A stretch of 64,000 bases of DNA from Lagopus muta (Eukaryota > Chordata > Aves > Galliformes > Phasianidae). The stretch spans positions 16,839,219-16,903,218 of the forward strand of contig NC_064444.1 in NCBI RefSeq assembly GCF_023343835.1, given 5' to 3'. Shown one piece after another: positions 22,601 through 33,799 of this stretch (position 1 is its first letter; every line of letters starts with the position of its first letter). The translations under genes were made by a program, and so were the position numbers. The notes beneath the pieces were generated by a model. It had not been told where the DNA came from. It searched no databases and was given only the letters and a program-made list of their open reading frames with translations.

Positions 22601-25600
22601 TGTCCTGGAGCCCTGGGGGCCAACATGGCCCTGTCTTGGCACAGCACTGCCATCCCAACCTCCACTGTCCCCCAGGAACCTTCACGGCATCACTCTGTGC
22701 CTGGGGTGACAGCTCAGGCTCTCCTGCCCACATGCTGGGCTGGCAGGAGGCACAGTCAACGCAGGGCCACTCCATGCTCACCGCAAACTTGGCCAGCACG
22801 TAGGCTCCTGCCCCAACACCGATCCCGATCACATACTTGAATCTGGAAAGCAGAGACGTACGCATAAGGAAATGGTGGGAAGCCCCAGGGCATCCCTTCC
22901 ACGAGGATGGGGCACAAAATGACACACAGGGTACTGGCTGGCCAGGACAACTGCCCCAGCCCCAAGCCCTCCTGCTGCGCTGCTCCCTGCACCAGCTGAG
23001 GAGAGGTTGACTCACCCGAAGTGCTGCACCACGCTGGGTAACATGGCAGCCAGCTGGTCCATGGATGGGTACTGGTACCTGCAGCAGGGAGGGCACAGGG
23101 AGGTGGTTGTGGGGCCTGGGAAGAGCTCACAACCCTGCTCACCCACCAAGCATCACATTGCCCACCCTGGGCTCTGACACAGCAAGCGGGTGGTTGCCCT
23201 GGCAAGGACATCCGGTGGGCATGGCAGGTCCCCAGCACAGGCACCTACCCCTGCGGGAACTGCGAGGCTCCTGCCTGCTGGCCTGGCGCATCCACGTGAC
23301 ACACCACAAAGTGTTTTGTGATCTCCTGCATGTCTTCATAGTTGAAGAAGGTGTTGAAGCAAAGCTTGTCTGTCAAAGGGAGGCAGTGATCAGAGACCAA
23401 ACACCCAGCACAGGGCCTGGTGGGTGAGGGGAGCATGGGAGACTGCCTTGGCCAGGAGCTGACGTGCCAGCAAAGCCTTCCACCCCCTCCCTCTGAGCTT
23501 CTGGCCTCCACAGCAGAGACCACAGCCACTGTTAGCAAGGGCTGTGTGTCCCTATCAGGAATGGAGTGCATGAGGATGGACACCAAGGACTGCGGGACAA
23601 GGCTGCAGGGGCTCAAAGCAGCCACACTGCTCCCATCCAGCATGGCTGAGATCATTCTCATCCACTCCATGCTGCCTTCAGAAAGAAGCAGGATGGCTAA
23701 AATGGGCGAGGTGGCTCCTTCATCCCAGGCACTCACGGTTGAGGCCCACATCGTGGTACGTCAGGATGGCAGGGCGGTTCCCCTTGGGTGAGCCCCGGAT
23801 GACCACGTGCAGCAGCCCATAGGGCGTCTCAATGTCGTGTTCCTGGAGGAAGAGGAAAGATGGGTGACATTTGTCCTGCCCCGCACACCCCTCCTGCCCC
23901 AGCAACCCTCCCAAGAGTCGTGTGTGTGTGTGTGTGTGTGTGTGGCCACAGCCTTCAGTGTGGCCAGCATCCCAGAAATGCCTTCCCCATGGGAACCATC
24001 TGTGGGTAAGCAAGCACCTGGCAGGCAGCACCATGGAGATTTCTCCTGGGGCTCAGGGCATGTGGCCCCACAGCGCTGGGCAGGGGTGAGCCCCAAGCTG
24101 CAGGGGGCCCTGCATCTAGGCCAGCAGCAGAGAGCAGGGCATTGCATATAAATACTCCCAGCCTCCATCAGCTCCCCACAGGGCGGAGTTTTCCCAAGCT
24201 GGATGCAGCTACTGCATATTTAATAGCAGCCTGTGGATGGTTCCTCTGCAGGCTCTCTGTGACTCCTCACAGGATCCACACGCCAACTCCACATCTGCCT
24301 TCACCTTTGACATGAGCAGATTTCACCCATGTGAAAGGCTTGGGATCCCCAGGCTTGGCAGCAGCAATGAGCAAAGTCTGTCCAAATGCAGCTCAACCTC
24401 TTTCCAGAGACACAGGAGGCTGCCCAGGAGCCAGTGCAGGAAAATGCAGCCATGACCCAAATAGAGAGTACAATAAATGCAGAGCATCTGGGATGGTACA
24501 GGACAGCTGAGACGGGACGGGAAGACCGCAGGAAGGGATGGAGAGTTGGGATGGGGTGGGAAGATTTAGGATTGGAAAGGTGTACGGGATGGGATGGGAT
24601 CTAGGATGGAATGGGTGTATGCACAGGACAGGATGAAGGGATAGAGGTTTCAGATGGAAGGAGATGTGATGGGATAGGATGGTTTAAATTGAGATGAGAG
24701 AATGTGGGATGATCGAAGAGGGCTTGGGATGGCCATGATCATGGGATGGGGCAGGTGGGAAACGGGACAGGACAGGAGGACTCAGAGAGCAGGAGACCAG
24801 GGCAGTTTTGGCAACAAGATGTGAGAACAGTGTGACCCACTTGGCCTGGATTCACTACACCTGGGGCAAATAGGCAGCGGTCAGATCCCAAAGATCGCCC
24901 TGGAAAATGCCACATCCTGAGCTCAAAATGAGAGCTAAAATAACCGCAAAACCCCATGCTCAAAAATAGCCATGCCCCACAGAGAGACCAGGAATGCCTT
25001 GTGCCACCATTTCCATGGCTTGGGAGGGCAGCGATTGCCAGAGAGAGAAGGGGAGTAAAGGACAACTCCTTCCTGACCACCCTCTGACCCTCACTTCAGC
25101 CTCGCTAAGGAGGAGGGAGCAGAAGAGATCTCATTGCCAGGGTACCATTTCAGGGCACAGATGCCCTCCAGCCCTCACTTGCTGCCATCAGAGCTTCTCC
25201 CGGCTAGGGGCTTCCAGGCCCGGTGTCCCAGGCCCACAAGGTCACACTTCGTCCTCCTGCCCAAGCCCTGACAGCTACAGACAAGGCCCATGGATGGGAT
25301 GATGCAGGGGGAACGGCCCCTCCACAGCCACGTGGGCTCCAGCAGGCCACACGCCACCAAGGACTGTGAAGGACGCAGGCCTCAGGCAGGAGGAGCAGCC
25401 TGAGGACGGATGCTCCTTGCCGTGGTGCCTCTCCACGCCATGAGCTGCTGCCCCCAGGGACTCTCAGCACCGGAGGACGGCTCAAGGGCTCCTCAGAGCT
25501 GATGCTGAGCTCCCCAAGGACACCCTGACCCAGCTCTCAGTCACACCATCACTCCTCTCCCACGGCTCACGGCACCCAGAATCACAGAATCACTCATCCC

Positions 25601-28600
25601 TTCCCTCTCGCCCACCTCTGCAGGTGCTGAGCAGGGACACCGTGACGGATGAGGAAACTGAGGCAGCAGAACGGCTTGGCCCAAGGTCACCGAGCAGGAG
25701 GTGTCCACACAGCCCAATCCTGGGCACAGAGCTCTCTCCTTCCTTCCAACACAGCCCCCTCTGCGCTCCCAGCTCCAAATCACAAGCCTGAGCTGGCATC
25801 TCCTTCCCCAGCGCTGTGACCCCCACCCAGCAGGCCAGGCACATCCCTGCCTGCTGCGGCACTGCCGGGTGCCACAGCCCTGCCCTCTGCCGCAGATGCG
25901 TCCGTGCTCACTCAGAAGAGAGGCTCGTGATGGAGAGAATGAAGCTAACAACAAGAAGGGGGTCACTGACCACCCATGGCTGCAGCGAGGTGGTGTGGGG
26001 GCTGCAGCACCCTTACGTGCCTGGCAGAGCCCAGCTCCGTGCACTGGGTTCAGCACCCGCAGGGCTCCCACTTGCCCGTCACAGCACTCCCACCTGCCCA
26101 CCCTCCACACCAGCCTGTTGCCATCACTGCAGAGGCTGCAAGACATCCGAGGGGTCGCTCCCAAATGGCCGTTCCCTGGTCCTCCATCCCCTCTGCTCCC
26201 CCCAGACCCTGGGTGGGATGCAGCAGGGCCCCCCCTGCCCGCAGTCATCCCAGCACAGCTGCAGCCACGGCTCAGCTTGTCCCGGTGCGGAGCTCCGCCA
26301 GGCCCGAGGAGGACGAGCTCAAGGACAATGCGGCCCCGAAACCCGCACCGCATCAGGGATGCAGTGGTGGTGTGGCCGCGTGAAGGAAGGGCTCCCCGGC
26401 GGGAGCTGCGCCCACCCCATCACCTCCCGGCACACAGCGAGCCCCGCTTGGTGCTGTGATCCATCCTGAGCCAGTGGGGTAGGAAGTGGGGCAAAACCCA
26501 GGGGGAAGAGAGCGCGGCACGGCGCCGGTGGTACCTACCCCATCCCAGCACTCGGGCATGGTGAGGAGCGTGCGGGAGAGGATGCGCGGTCAGGGAGGGC
26601 CGGGCACGGGGTCCCAGCGCAGGGCACGGCGCTGCAGCGGGCTGGGATGAAGCAGAGCTCTGCGCCGGCTCAGCCCCTCGCCTCGATTTATAACGGAGCC
26701 CCAGCCCTGCGCTAAGCCCTCCCTCTCCCTTCCCCCTCAGCCGACGTGCAGCCCCAGCAGGTTTGGCCTCCATGGCAGGCGAGCGCTGCGATGCAGCCGG
26801 CACTCAGCCATTGGCTGCCACGAGAATTATTCATGCTCCAATTGGCCCCAAATACCCTTGTTTATGAAGAAAAACGCCCGGCGCCGTGCGGTACCCGCTC
26901 CATCTTCCCTCCTTCGGCAGACCAAACAGGCACAGGCACACAGATGGGGCTACGCTGACACCGTCTGTGACACAGAGCATCCTCAAGGCAGAGCTCAGCA
27001 CCCCTCACCTGCACCCAGATGTGTGCACACTTGGCTCAGTGCAAACACGCAGAGTCATGCTTGAGCCTGCAGCCATCCAGGCCGGAGCCTGCAGCAATGC
27101 ACATGCACAGGGAAGCCCTCTGCACTCACAAACACACACAGCAGGTGGCCTGTGTATGCACATAACCATGCACACAGAGCCTTGTGCACATGTGTGGACA
27201 CAAACGAATGTTGCCCCAATACGCCCTCACCTCACCCAGGAGCATAAGAAGGTCTGTGGCCAGGGGGGGAAGGTGCAGATATGAAACAAGAAACACAGTG
27301 TGGTTGTGTGGCCACAGAGAGCTTACATGACACGCTGGCATGGATGCAAATCCCCCCACCCCTGCCAGGTGCAGGATGATAGCACAACCCTAATTCAGCC
27401 CAAACCTGGACATGGCCAGCGGCAGGTGAATAAGCCAGGAGGAACAGCCCAGCATCCCCAGTGGGTCAGACCGCATCCCTGCGCCACACAGCAGGAGCAT
27501 GCTTGTCTCTCCACCTGCCCAATGGTCCCATCCAGAAACAGATCCTCACCATCACGGCCCCGTGTCATTCCCTGCACCTTCAGCCCAACCCTACTGGCTG
27601 ATAATCAGATAGAAGCAGTCCTGCAGCCTGCAGTGCCTTCCTGGCCAGGCTGGGTAACCACATTCTGTTGCTGGACCAAGGCAGCATCCAGCAAGGACAC
27701 TCCTGCCTCCCCGGCCCAGCATGGCCTTGTTGCCCAGCCTCAGAGAGGCATCTGGTGCCCACTGGCATCCCTTGCCACGTCTGCCTCCATGGCCCAGCAC
27801 ACATCACAGCAGTGGCTCAGTGTCTCCGAGCAACTTCCCAGGCCAGGGCCTTGAGCACTCCTGCCATCACCAGTGTGCACATGGCTTCCTCATGTGTCCT
27901 CAACTTCACCACCACGTAGGGGAGGGACGGGTGGGAGAAAGGGCAGACAGACAGGCAATGGGAAAGCCTTCACCTTGCCTTGAACAAGCCAGGCTAGCTC
28001 GGAAACTTTGCACTGCATTGTTTTGTCCTGTGGGCAACTCCACCCCAAAGCCCTGGAGACGCAGCTGTGCTGGTGAACAGCCATGTGGGAGGGGAAGCCC
28101 ATGTCCTAAATGACTTCTGATACAGGAACAAAGCTCTGCACAGGTCTACGTGCCATTGTGCCAGCTGAAGGCATGTAAGTCCATGGGCCCAATGGGAATC
28201 ATCCCAGGACATGGAAAGAACTGGATGATGTTATGGAGAGACTCCTCCTTCAATTATTTATTCTCCAATGGTCTTAAGAATATAGAGAGGTCCCAGGCAA
28301 CTGGAAGCTGGAAAATGTTGTCTTAGTTTTTAGGAATGGTAAGAAAAATCATTCTTTTCCAGGCCTGCCTGTATCACTTCAGTATCTGGTAAAATTATGG
28401 AGAAGATAATTCTAGGAGTTATTGAAAAACACCTGAAAGACACAGCAGTCATCGGTCACGTTGGTCAGGGGTTCTCAAGTGTAAAGTCCTGCTTAACTCA
28501 TTCAATTTCCTTTTACGACAAGGTTACCCACCTAGCTGACAAAGGACAGGACATGCTCTGGATTTCTGCAAAGCTTTTGAACCCGTCTCTCACAGTAGCC

Positions 28601-31600
28601 TTCTGGCATGGTGTGCAGCTGTGTGCCAGACAAGCACGCACTGTGAGGGGTGAACAACTGCCTGCTAGGGCTCCAAGAGCTGTGGTAAGTGGGTTCCCCC
28701 AGACTGGTGCGGCTGCAGCCACAAGCAGCAAGCACAGCAGGCTTGCACCCAGCCAGCACTGCAAGAAGCACATCGGGGCTGTGGTGAGGCTGTATGGAGA
28801 GCACCAGCCCCAGGACACCGATTCACAGGGATTTCAGGGGCTGTGGACACCCACATGGGACCCCAGCAGCACAGCATCAGCATCACCACCTTCTTCTCCC
28901 TCCTCACCCTTGCCTTGGTGATAACAGACTGTTCCCACTGGCTCTGCAAACCACACCTCCCTGCATCCTGACTAAACTCTGCTGTGCCACACCGCACACG
29001 TGGGCGATGGAGGCTGGAGGGGCCAGTCCTAAAAGGCACTGCATCTGCCAAAACAGGGACTGAGGCTCTCCTGCCCCTCTGGCAGGGTGACTGAAATCAG
29101 CTTTAGTTGCTCCTCACAGGCACTGGGGGTTCAGCACAGGAGTTGAGAAGGTGCAGCCAGCACTGCCAAGCTTCAGATCATCAATGTGTGCTGTGAAGTA
29201 CCCTTACAGGGACCCGGCAGAGGACACGCTGTGCTCCAGCCTCCCTGCTGCTGGCAGAGGGACAGGCAACAAGCCAGGGACCAGCAGCCCACATCCAGAT
29301 CCCTGTGTACTGACACCCCAGTTGACATGAGGGGAGCACGGCACAGGTTGAGCCCAAGACAGAAGTAGGGACTGAAACACAGGCTGGGACCAGGCGCAAG
29401 CAGAGCCTGCAGGGACTCACGGCCTCAGCCTCCTGCTGCCTGGCAGCCCCAGGGCCAGGCTGCTTCAGGAGAGCTGGGCAGGACAAGGGCGATTGGGGCT
29501 TTCTCTCCCAAAAAGAGAAAGACACTTTCACCCACCCTTATGTAACTGGGGAGCTGGCATCACCCAGGGAACCATTGCCATGGCAATGGCAGGGGGCTGG
29601 AAAAGCAGCTTTGTTTTTAGAAGAGAACACCAGTCCTAAAAGGGTTTTGTCCCCAGCTCGTTGCCAAGTGCCCACCAGCCACATCCGACCGCCAGCACCA
29701 AGTGCTGCAGCAGGCACCAGGCCAGCGTCCCCAGGGGCTCTGCAGGCAGACCCACAGCCCCAGCCCTTCCCCACAGCACAGATACCAAGCAGCCACTGCC
29801 TGCCCCACACTCTGGGGCAAGAGACAACTCCTCTTCCACTACAGCCAGTCTTACCTTCCAGTCTGTGTCAGCAGCAGAGAGGAACACATCTGAGTTGTCC
29901 TGTGGGAAAAGGAGAGCCATTAGATACTGAGGGCTGGAGCACAGCAGTGTCCACGTCCTGGCAGCCAACACGCGGGGTTGGAGCCAGAGCTGTTCCCCAA
30001 CTCACCAGCTCAGCATCCTGGCCACGCAGCAGTGGCTTCTCCTCAGTGAAGCGCAGTTCGTGCAGCCCCGCCATGGTCATCTCCTGCAGCAGCAGCCCTG
30101 TCCGAGGGGAGGGAGACATCAGCACCCTGCTGGGTCCTGCTTCTGCTGTCCCTCAGCTCTCCATGAGCCTTTCTGCCCAGAAAGCCAAATCAGTTCCCAT
30201 CTACTCGGCCAATGGGGCCCAGTGTGCTGGCTTGGCCAGGGGCTGCAGGAAATCCAGCTTTGGGGCCAGGAATGGAGGCGAGGGCCGGCAGCACCTGGAG
30301 GAGCTCAGCTTCTGCCCAGATCCAGCTCTCCCAGTTAAGGACTCAGGCAGACTGGGAGAGCAGTGTGTCTGTCAGCGCTGGTCACCCTGCAAGTACACAG
30401 CCTGGGGCGACAATGGTCTGATTTGCACGGCAGCTTCCAGCATTGGCCAGAGAGACGGGTCAATGTTTCAGCTGTGTGCAGGCTGTGGGCAGAAAGGGTG
30501 GGAGCAAAGGAGACCTCCCTGCAGAGCCAGACCAAGGTGTAACATTTCTGAGCCACACAGAGGGATGCTCTGAGCAGCAGGAACGGCTGTCAGGGAGCAG
30601 AGAGACCAGCCAAAGGTGGTATGGCAACGATGGGAGGAAACCAAACACAGAGCGTTTACCCACACAGCCCTCCCCTCACCTGCAGAGCAGGAGCCACACA
30701 TCACAGCCACACCGTGTCTTCCTGAGAGTGCCCCAGCAGTGCCAGTGGGCAGCCCCAGGCTGTGGTCCCAGCCAGCGGTAGCATGGGGACTCTCCAAGTC
30801 CTGCCCAACTCCAAGCTGCCCAGGATGTGATGGCCAAGCAGATGCCACCAGGGCTGGCAGTGAGCACTTCTCCCTCCAGCTCATCCCAGTATTCCCCAGC
30901 AGCATCCATCCCCAGGTGTTCCCACTCTGCCTTCCCCACGTGGTGCCAACGCATCCTGGGCAGAGCTGGGACACATCTCCTGGCCAGCTCCAGGGCTTGC
31001 AGGGATGGCCCTCACTGCAGGTGTGGGGCTGTGAGCTGCTGAGCAGAGCACCAAGGCTTTGTACACCCCAACACCAGCACTGCCAACATACCCCCAAATA
31101 TCGGCCCAGCTCAGAAAGCAAAGGGGAGTGAGGGGCTGCACAGTCACTGGCCACACTCAGTGATGGACAGGGGAATGGGGACAGAGACAGTGCAGGCTGC
31201 CCTGTGTATGCGCAGGTTGGGTCCCCAGCAGGTCCCGCTGCCCATTGCCACCCATTCCCCAGCACCAAGCCTCCAGCCATATTCCTGCTGCTTCCCACCC
31301 AATCCCTCCATGGAGCCCAGCGAGGATGGGGGCTGTGGCGGCACCAAGCAGAAGCAGACCCCGCTCCATCAGCAGCTTCAGCCAGGCCTGCTGCATGCTT
31401 TGCTCAGCACCACACCTGAGGCAGCCCAAGCTGGAGGTGCAGAAATGCAGACCTACAGGAACATTGCAGGGCGTGCTCACCCCTGCCCCAGCCACCCAGA
31501 ACACTGAACTGATTGTAAGCTTCCCTCCAGAGCTGTGTTCTGCTAATCCAACCGAGTTTTCAGCTGAAAAACCAAGCGGGCTCTGCCACCTGGCTGCTCT

Positions 31601-33402
31601 CTGCAGAAACCACACTCTGCTCTGCTTCGGGAGCAGACCAACAAAACAGAGAGGTTTCGAAGCAGAAGCACCAGCGCAGAGCCTCCCAGAGCTCCCGCAG
31701 CCCCAGTCCCACACTGGCTCCAGCCCTGTGCCCCAACTCAAGGGAGGGAAGGTTAAAAAGTGGGAGGAAATCAGCCTCACCGGGAGCCAGGTCTAGAAGA
31801 GAGCAGGAGAGCCGTGCGCTGACCGCACTGACCGCTGCGTGGCCGCAGTCCTGGGGCGGCTGGGGACAGCACTTAGCACACGGTCGGTGCCTTTGTTAAT
31901 TAAAGCCTCTGGCTGATAATCAGAGGGAGGGAGGCTGAGTGATGAGGAACAGCCCCGTGATCTTGGTGTGTGGTGGGAGAAACACCGGCCCATGGCAGAA
32001 CCCCGTGCGAACCAGCATCCTCAGTGCAGAACGACGGCCACTGGGAGCAGTTCTGGGCTCAGGAGCAGGAGAGGAGCTAAGGGTCAGCCTTGGGATCTCT
32101 GTAACAGGGAGCCCCAAGGATGCCACGGCCCCACAGCAGGATCACAGCCACACCGTGTCTTCCTGGGAGTGCCCCAGCAGTGCCAGTGGGCAGCCCCAGG
32201 CTGTGGTCCCAGCCAGTGGTAGCATGGGGACACTCCAAGTCCTGCCCAACTCCAAGCTGCCCAGGATATGATGGCCAAGGAGATGCCACCAGGGCTGGCA
32301 GTGAGCACTTTTCCCTCCAGCTCATCCCAATATTCCCCAGCAGCATCCATCCCCAGGTGTTCCCACTCTGCCTTCCCCATGTGGTGCCAACACCACGTCC
32401 CAAAAAGAGCACAGCACCATCCGCCTGCACAGCCAAGCAGCAGCTGAGGGCCAGGAGCACAGCACACTGCTACTCCCCTGAAGGCACTGCTGTGTAGGAC
32501 ACACTCCATGTGCGCTGCCAGGAGCAATTTCAGCGACCCCTTTCCATTTTACTCTTTTCTATGGATCAGACACGTGCCCAGCAACCACCCACCCTGGGCT
32601 CTCACAGCATGCCAGCATGAACCCTTGCAAACAGCCTTTCCCCTGAATCTTCCAGGGGTGAGCCAGGGGAGAGGGATGCAGACAGCCGCTGTGGCTCTGC
32701 CCTGTGTGCGGAGATGCAGATGGAGGCAGCCCCGTTGGCTTTGCCTTCTCTGGGAACCTGCAGCCCAGTGTTCGCTTATTGAAGGAGAAGCAGCATATGG
32801 CAAGGAAATGCATTACTGCTAACTGTTATACTTCTCATCCCGGTATGGATGCCCAGCAGGAAGAGTTTAACAGCGGTGTCCAGAAGACAGGGGACCCACA
32901 GGGGCCTCCCCGCTGCCCTCCGTGTGCTGCCCAGCGTGGCCGTGGCATCCCGGGGTGCTGGCACGGCTCCTCGGGGTGAAAGGAGCAGCGTGTAGAAGAC
33001 GGAGGTGGGGGGAGAAACCAAAGGAACGGGGCTGCTGGAAAACCTCACAGAGCACAGCGTGGGCCCCCTCCCACCCCGCCGGCGCAGGACAAACCCCCCA
33101 AAGCCGCATCGAGGCTCACCGGGGAAGCTGGCAGCAGGGCTGCTGGCCCCGAGGGTGAGCCGTAGGGATGCTCCGGCAGCCCCGCAGCAGGACCCCCGCA
33201 GCCCTCCTACTTCCCCAGCCCACCCGGGGCCACGAGCGCCCCGAGCCCGAGGGCACGGCCAGGGGCTGCGGCAGCGGGGAGCGGAGCCACCGCGAAGCTT
33301 AGCCCCAGCCCGAGGGATGCGGCAGCGCGACCCGCGGCCCCGCCGTGCCTCCGGGTCTCCGGTACCTGTGAGCAGCTCGATCTTGTGCCGGAGAACCTTC
33401 AT
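19644..33402 (-). CDS. NDRG4: NDRG family member 4, long isoform (17 coding exons)
   Basis: This is a cytoplasmic alpha/beta-hydrolase-fold protein without hydrolase activity, linked to neuronal and cardiac growth and survival. Coding exons, 5' to 3' on the minus strand: 33402-33366, 30097-30006, 29899-29855, 23842-23737, 23369-23249, 23078-23016, 22842-22782, 22495-22409, 22275-22219, 21953-21850, 21623-21567, 21488-21437, 21284-21237, 21016-20981, 20821-20770, 20410-20372, 19798-19644. All have AG acceptors and GT donors and all phases join, giving 403 residues. Diagnostic stretches are [63 protein letters not shown] (nucleophile elbow without serine), [12 protein letters not shown], and the C-terminal [15 protein letters not shown] phosphorylation cluster ending MEVSC. 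The 39-nt exon 20410-20372 ([13 protein letters not shown]) corresponds to an exon seen in mammalian NDRG4. Close similarity to human NDRG4 along the whole length makes confusion with NDRG1-3 unlikely. Confidence 0.97.
20530..20760. repeat. CA-rich imperfect microsatellite
   Basis: Several short (CA)n tracts are separated by unique bases (acacacacacacacgcgc, gcacacag, cacacacacatacacacacgc). They lie in the NDRG4 intron between the 52-nt exon and the 39-nt exon. They produce Thr/His-rich frames on one strand and Val/Cys-rich frames on the other, which are not genes. Confidence 0.8.
23919..23944. repeat. (TG)n microsatellite
   Basis: About 13 uninterrupted TG units lie in the NDRG4 intron just upstream (minus strand) of the exon encoding EHDIETPYG. 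Confidence 0.95.
24480..24780 (+). repeat. Degenerate GGGATGGGAT-type satellite
   Basis: About 300 bp are dominated by 'gggatgggat', 'aggatgga' and 'gggacagga' variants with a 5-10 bp period. They lie in the NDRG4 intron between the shared exon and the short-isoform promoter. Confidence 0.7.
25640..25750 (+). mobile_element. MIR-type ancient SINE
   Basis: The plus strand reads 'gatgaggaaactgaggcag', then 'cttggcccaaggtcaccg', 'agcaggaggtgtccac' and 'caatcctgggcacagagc'. This follows the core of the amniote MIR consensus in order (gatgaggaaactgaggc - cttgcccaaggtcacacagc - gattcgaaccc - cagagc). It lies about 0.9 kb downstream, in NDRG4 sense, of the short-isoform first exon. Confidence 0.75.
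26539..26559 (-). CDS. NDRG4: NDRG4 alternative first coding exon (short isoform)
   Basis: The 21-nt coding segment encodes MPECWDG and is followed by donor 'ggg|gtaggt'. It joins in phase 0 to the exon at 23842-23737 to give [16 protein letters not shown], the known N terminus of the mammalian 352-residue NDRG4 isoform. With the shared exons it predicts 352 residues here too. It lies in the large intron between long-isoform exons 3 and 4 and has its own TATA-containing promoter. Confidence 0.95.
26687..26692 (-). promoter_or_regulatory. TATA box of the NDRG4 short-isoform promoter
   Basis: The minus strand reads 'gttataaatcg', about 128 bp upstream of the MPECWDG start codon, which puts the expected transcription start near 26657. 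Upstream, at about 26805-26865, are CCAAT-type motifs (attggctg, ccaattgg) and an 'attattcatgct' octamer-like element. The TATA box suggests a regulated, tissue-specific promoter, unlike the CpG-island promoter of the long isoform. Confidence 0.6.
26960..28150. other. NDRG4 intron segment with no further gene
   Basis: Upstream of the short-isoform promoter I see no exon. CA-rich and T/G-rich short tracts (for example around 27040-27200) give spurious frames. Confidence 0.5.
28160..28625 (+). mobile_element. CR1 LINE, reverse-transcriptase region remnant
   Basis: This tract tracks the CR1 ORF2 coding region: 'aagtccatgggcccaatggg', 'gaggtcccaggcaactgga', 'aaaattatggagaagata', 'gagttattgaaaaacacctg', 'cagcagtcatcggtcac', 'ttccttttacgacaaggtt', and 'gcaaagcttttgaaccc'. 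The coding frame is broken and both ends are missing, so it is a dead internal fragment. It is antisense to NDRG4 and lies in the intron upstream of the short-isoform promoter. Confidence 0.9.
30700..30950. repeat. Intronic direct duplication, copy 1 (251 bp)
   Basis: From 'atcacagccacaccgtgtct' to 'gtggtgccaac' this segment aligns without gaps to 32141-32391. I count 8 mismatches, so about 97% identity. Both copies lie in the intron between NDRG4 coding exons 1 and 2, 1,441 bp apart and in the same orientation. The shared frames on both strands are consequences of the duplication, not genes. Confidence 0.95.
32141..32391. repeat. Intronic direct duplication, copy 2 (251 bp)
   Basis: This is the second copy of the segment at 30700-30950, with identical length and 8 substitutions. 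The flanking sequence outside the 251 bp is unrelated on the right side (gcatcctggg versus accacgtccc). I found no terminal inverted repeat or poly(A) tail, so the mechanism is unclear. Confidence 0.95.
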
Positions 33403-33720
33403 GCCGGGCCGGCGGCCCCGGCGCGGGGAGCGAGCGGAGCCGGAGCGGAGAGGAGCGGAGTCGGAGCGGAGAGGAGCGGAGAGGAGCGGAGAGAAGAGCG
33501 CAGGGCGGCGCAGGGGCGAGGCGGCACGGCCCCGGGGAGCGGATCCTCCCCTCGGCGGGGCCGGAGAGGAGGGACGGGGCCGCGGATGGGGCCGGGAGCG
33601 GGGCCGGGAACGGACGGATAATGGGAACGAGGGAGGGGGGAACGAAGGGGAAATTGTGGAGCTGCGGGGAGCGCGGGGGGGCTGTGCGAGAAAGGGAGCG
33701 GGGTGCGGCGATGGAAGATG
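33040..33720 (-). promoter_or_regulatory. CpG-island promoter and 5' leader of the NDRG4 long isoform
   Basis: The sequence around the MKVLRH start codon is dense in G+C and CpG. The immediate 5' leader (33426-33497) is a tandem 'ggagcgga/gaggagcgga' array, pyrimidine-rich in the mRNA sense. No TATA box is evident. Position and composition mark the housekeeping-type start of the long isoform. Confidence 0.7.
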
Positions 33721-33799
33721 TGGGAGAGCTCCGGGGGCAGAGCTGTGCCCCAAGAAAGGGGCCGTGATGGCTGAGCAGGGTGGAGGTCCCCACGATGGT

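Noticed and set aside
25541-26469. Overlapping 200-270 codon frames on both strands
   Set aside because: Low stop-codon frequency in GC-rich intronic and promoter DNA explains them. No frame shows a domain, and a MIR element lies inside.
32776-33753. 325-codon minus-strand frame over the NDRG4 first exon
   Set aside because: It arises from the GC-rich CpG island. Only the MKVLRH exon within it, in another frame relation, is supported by homology and splice sites.
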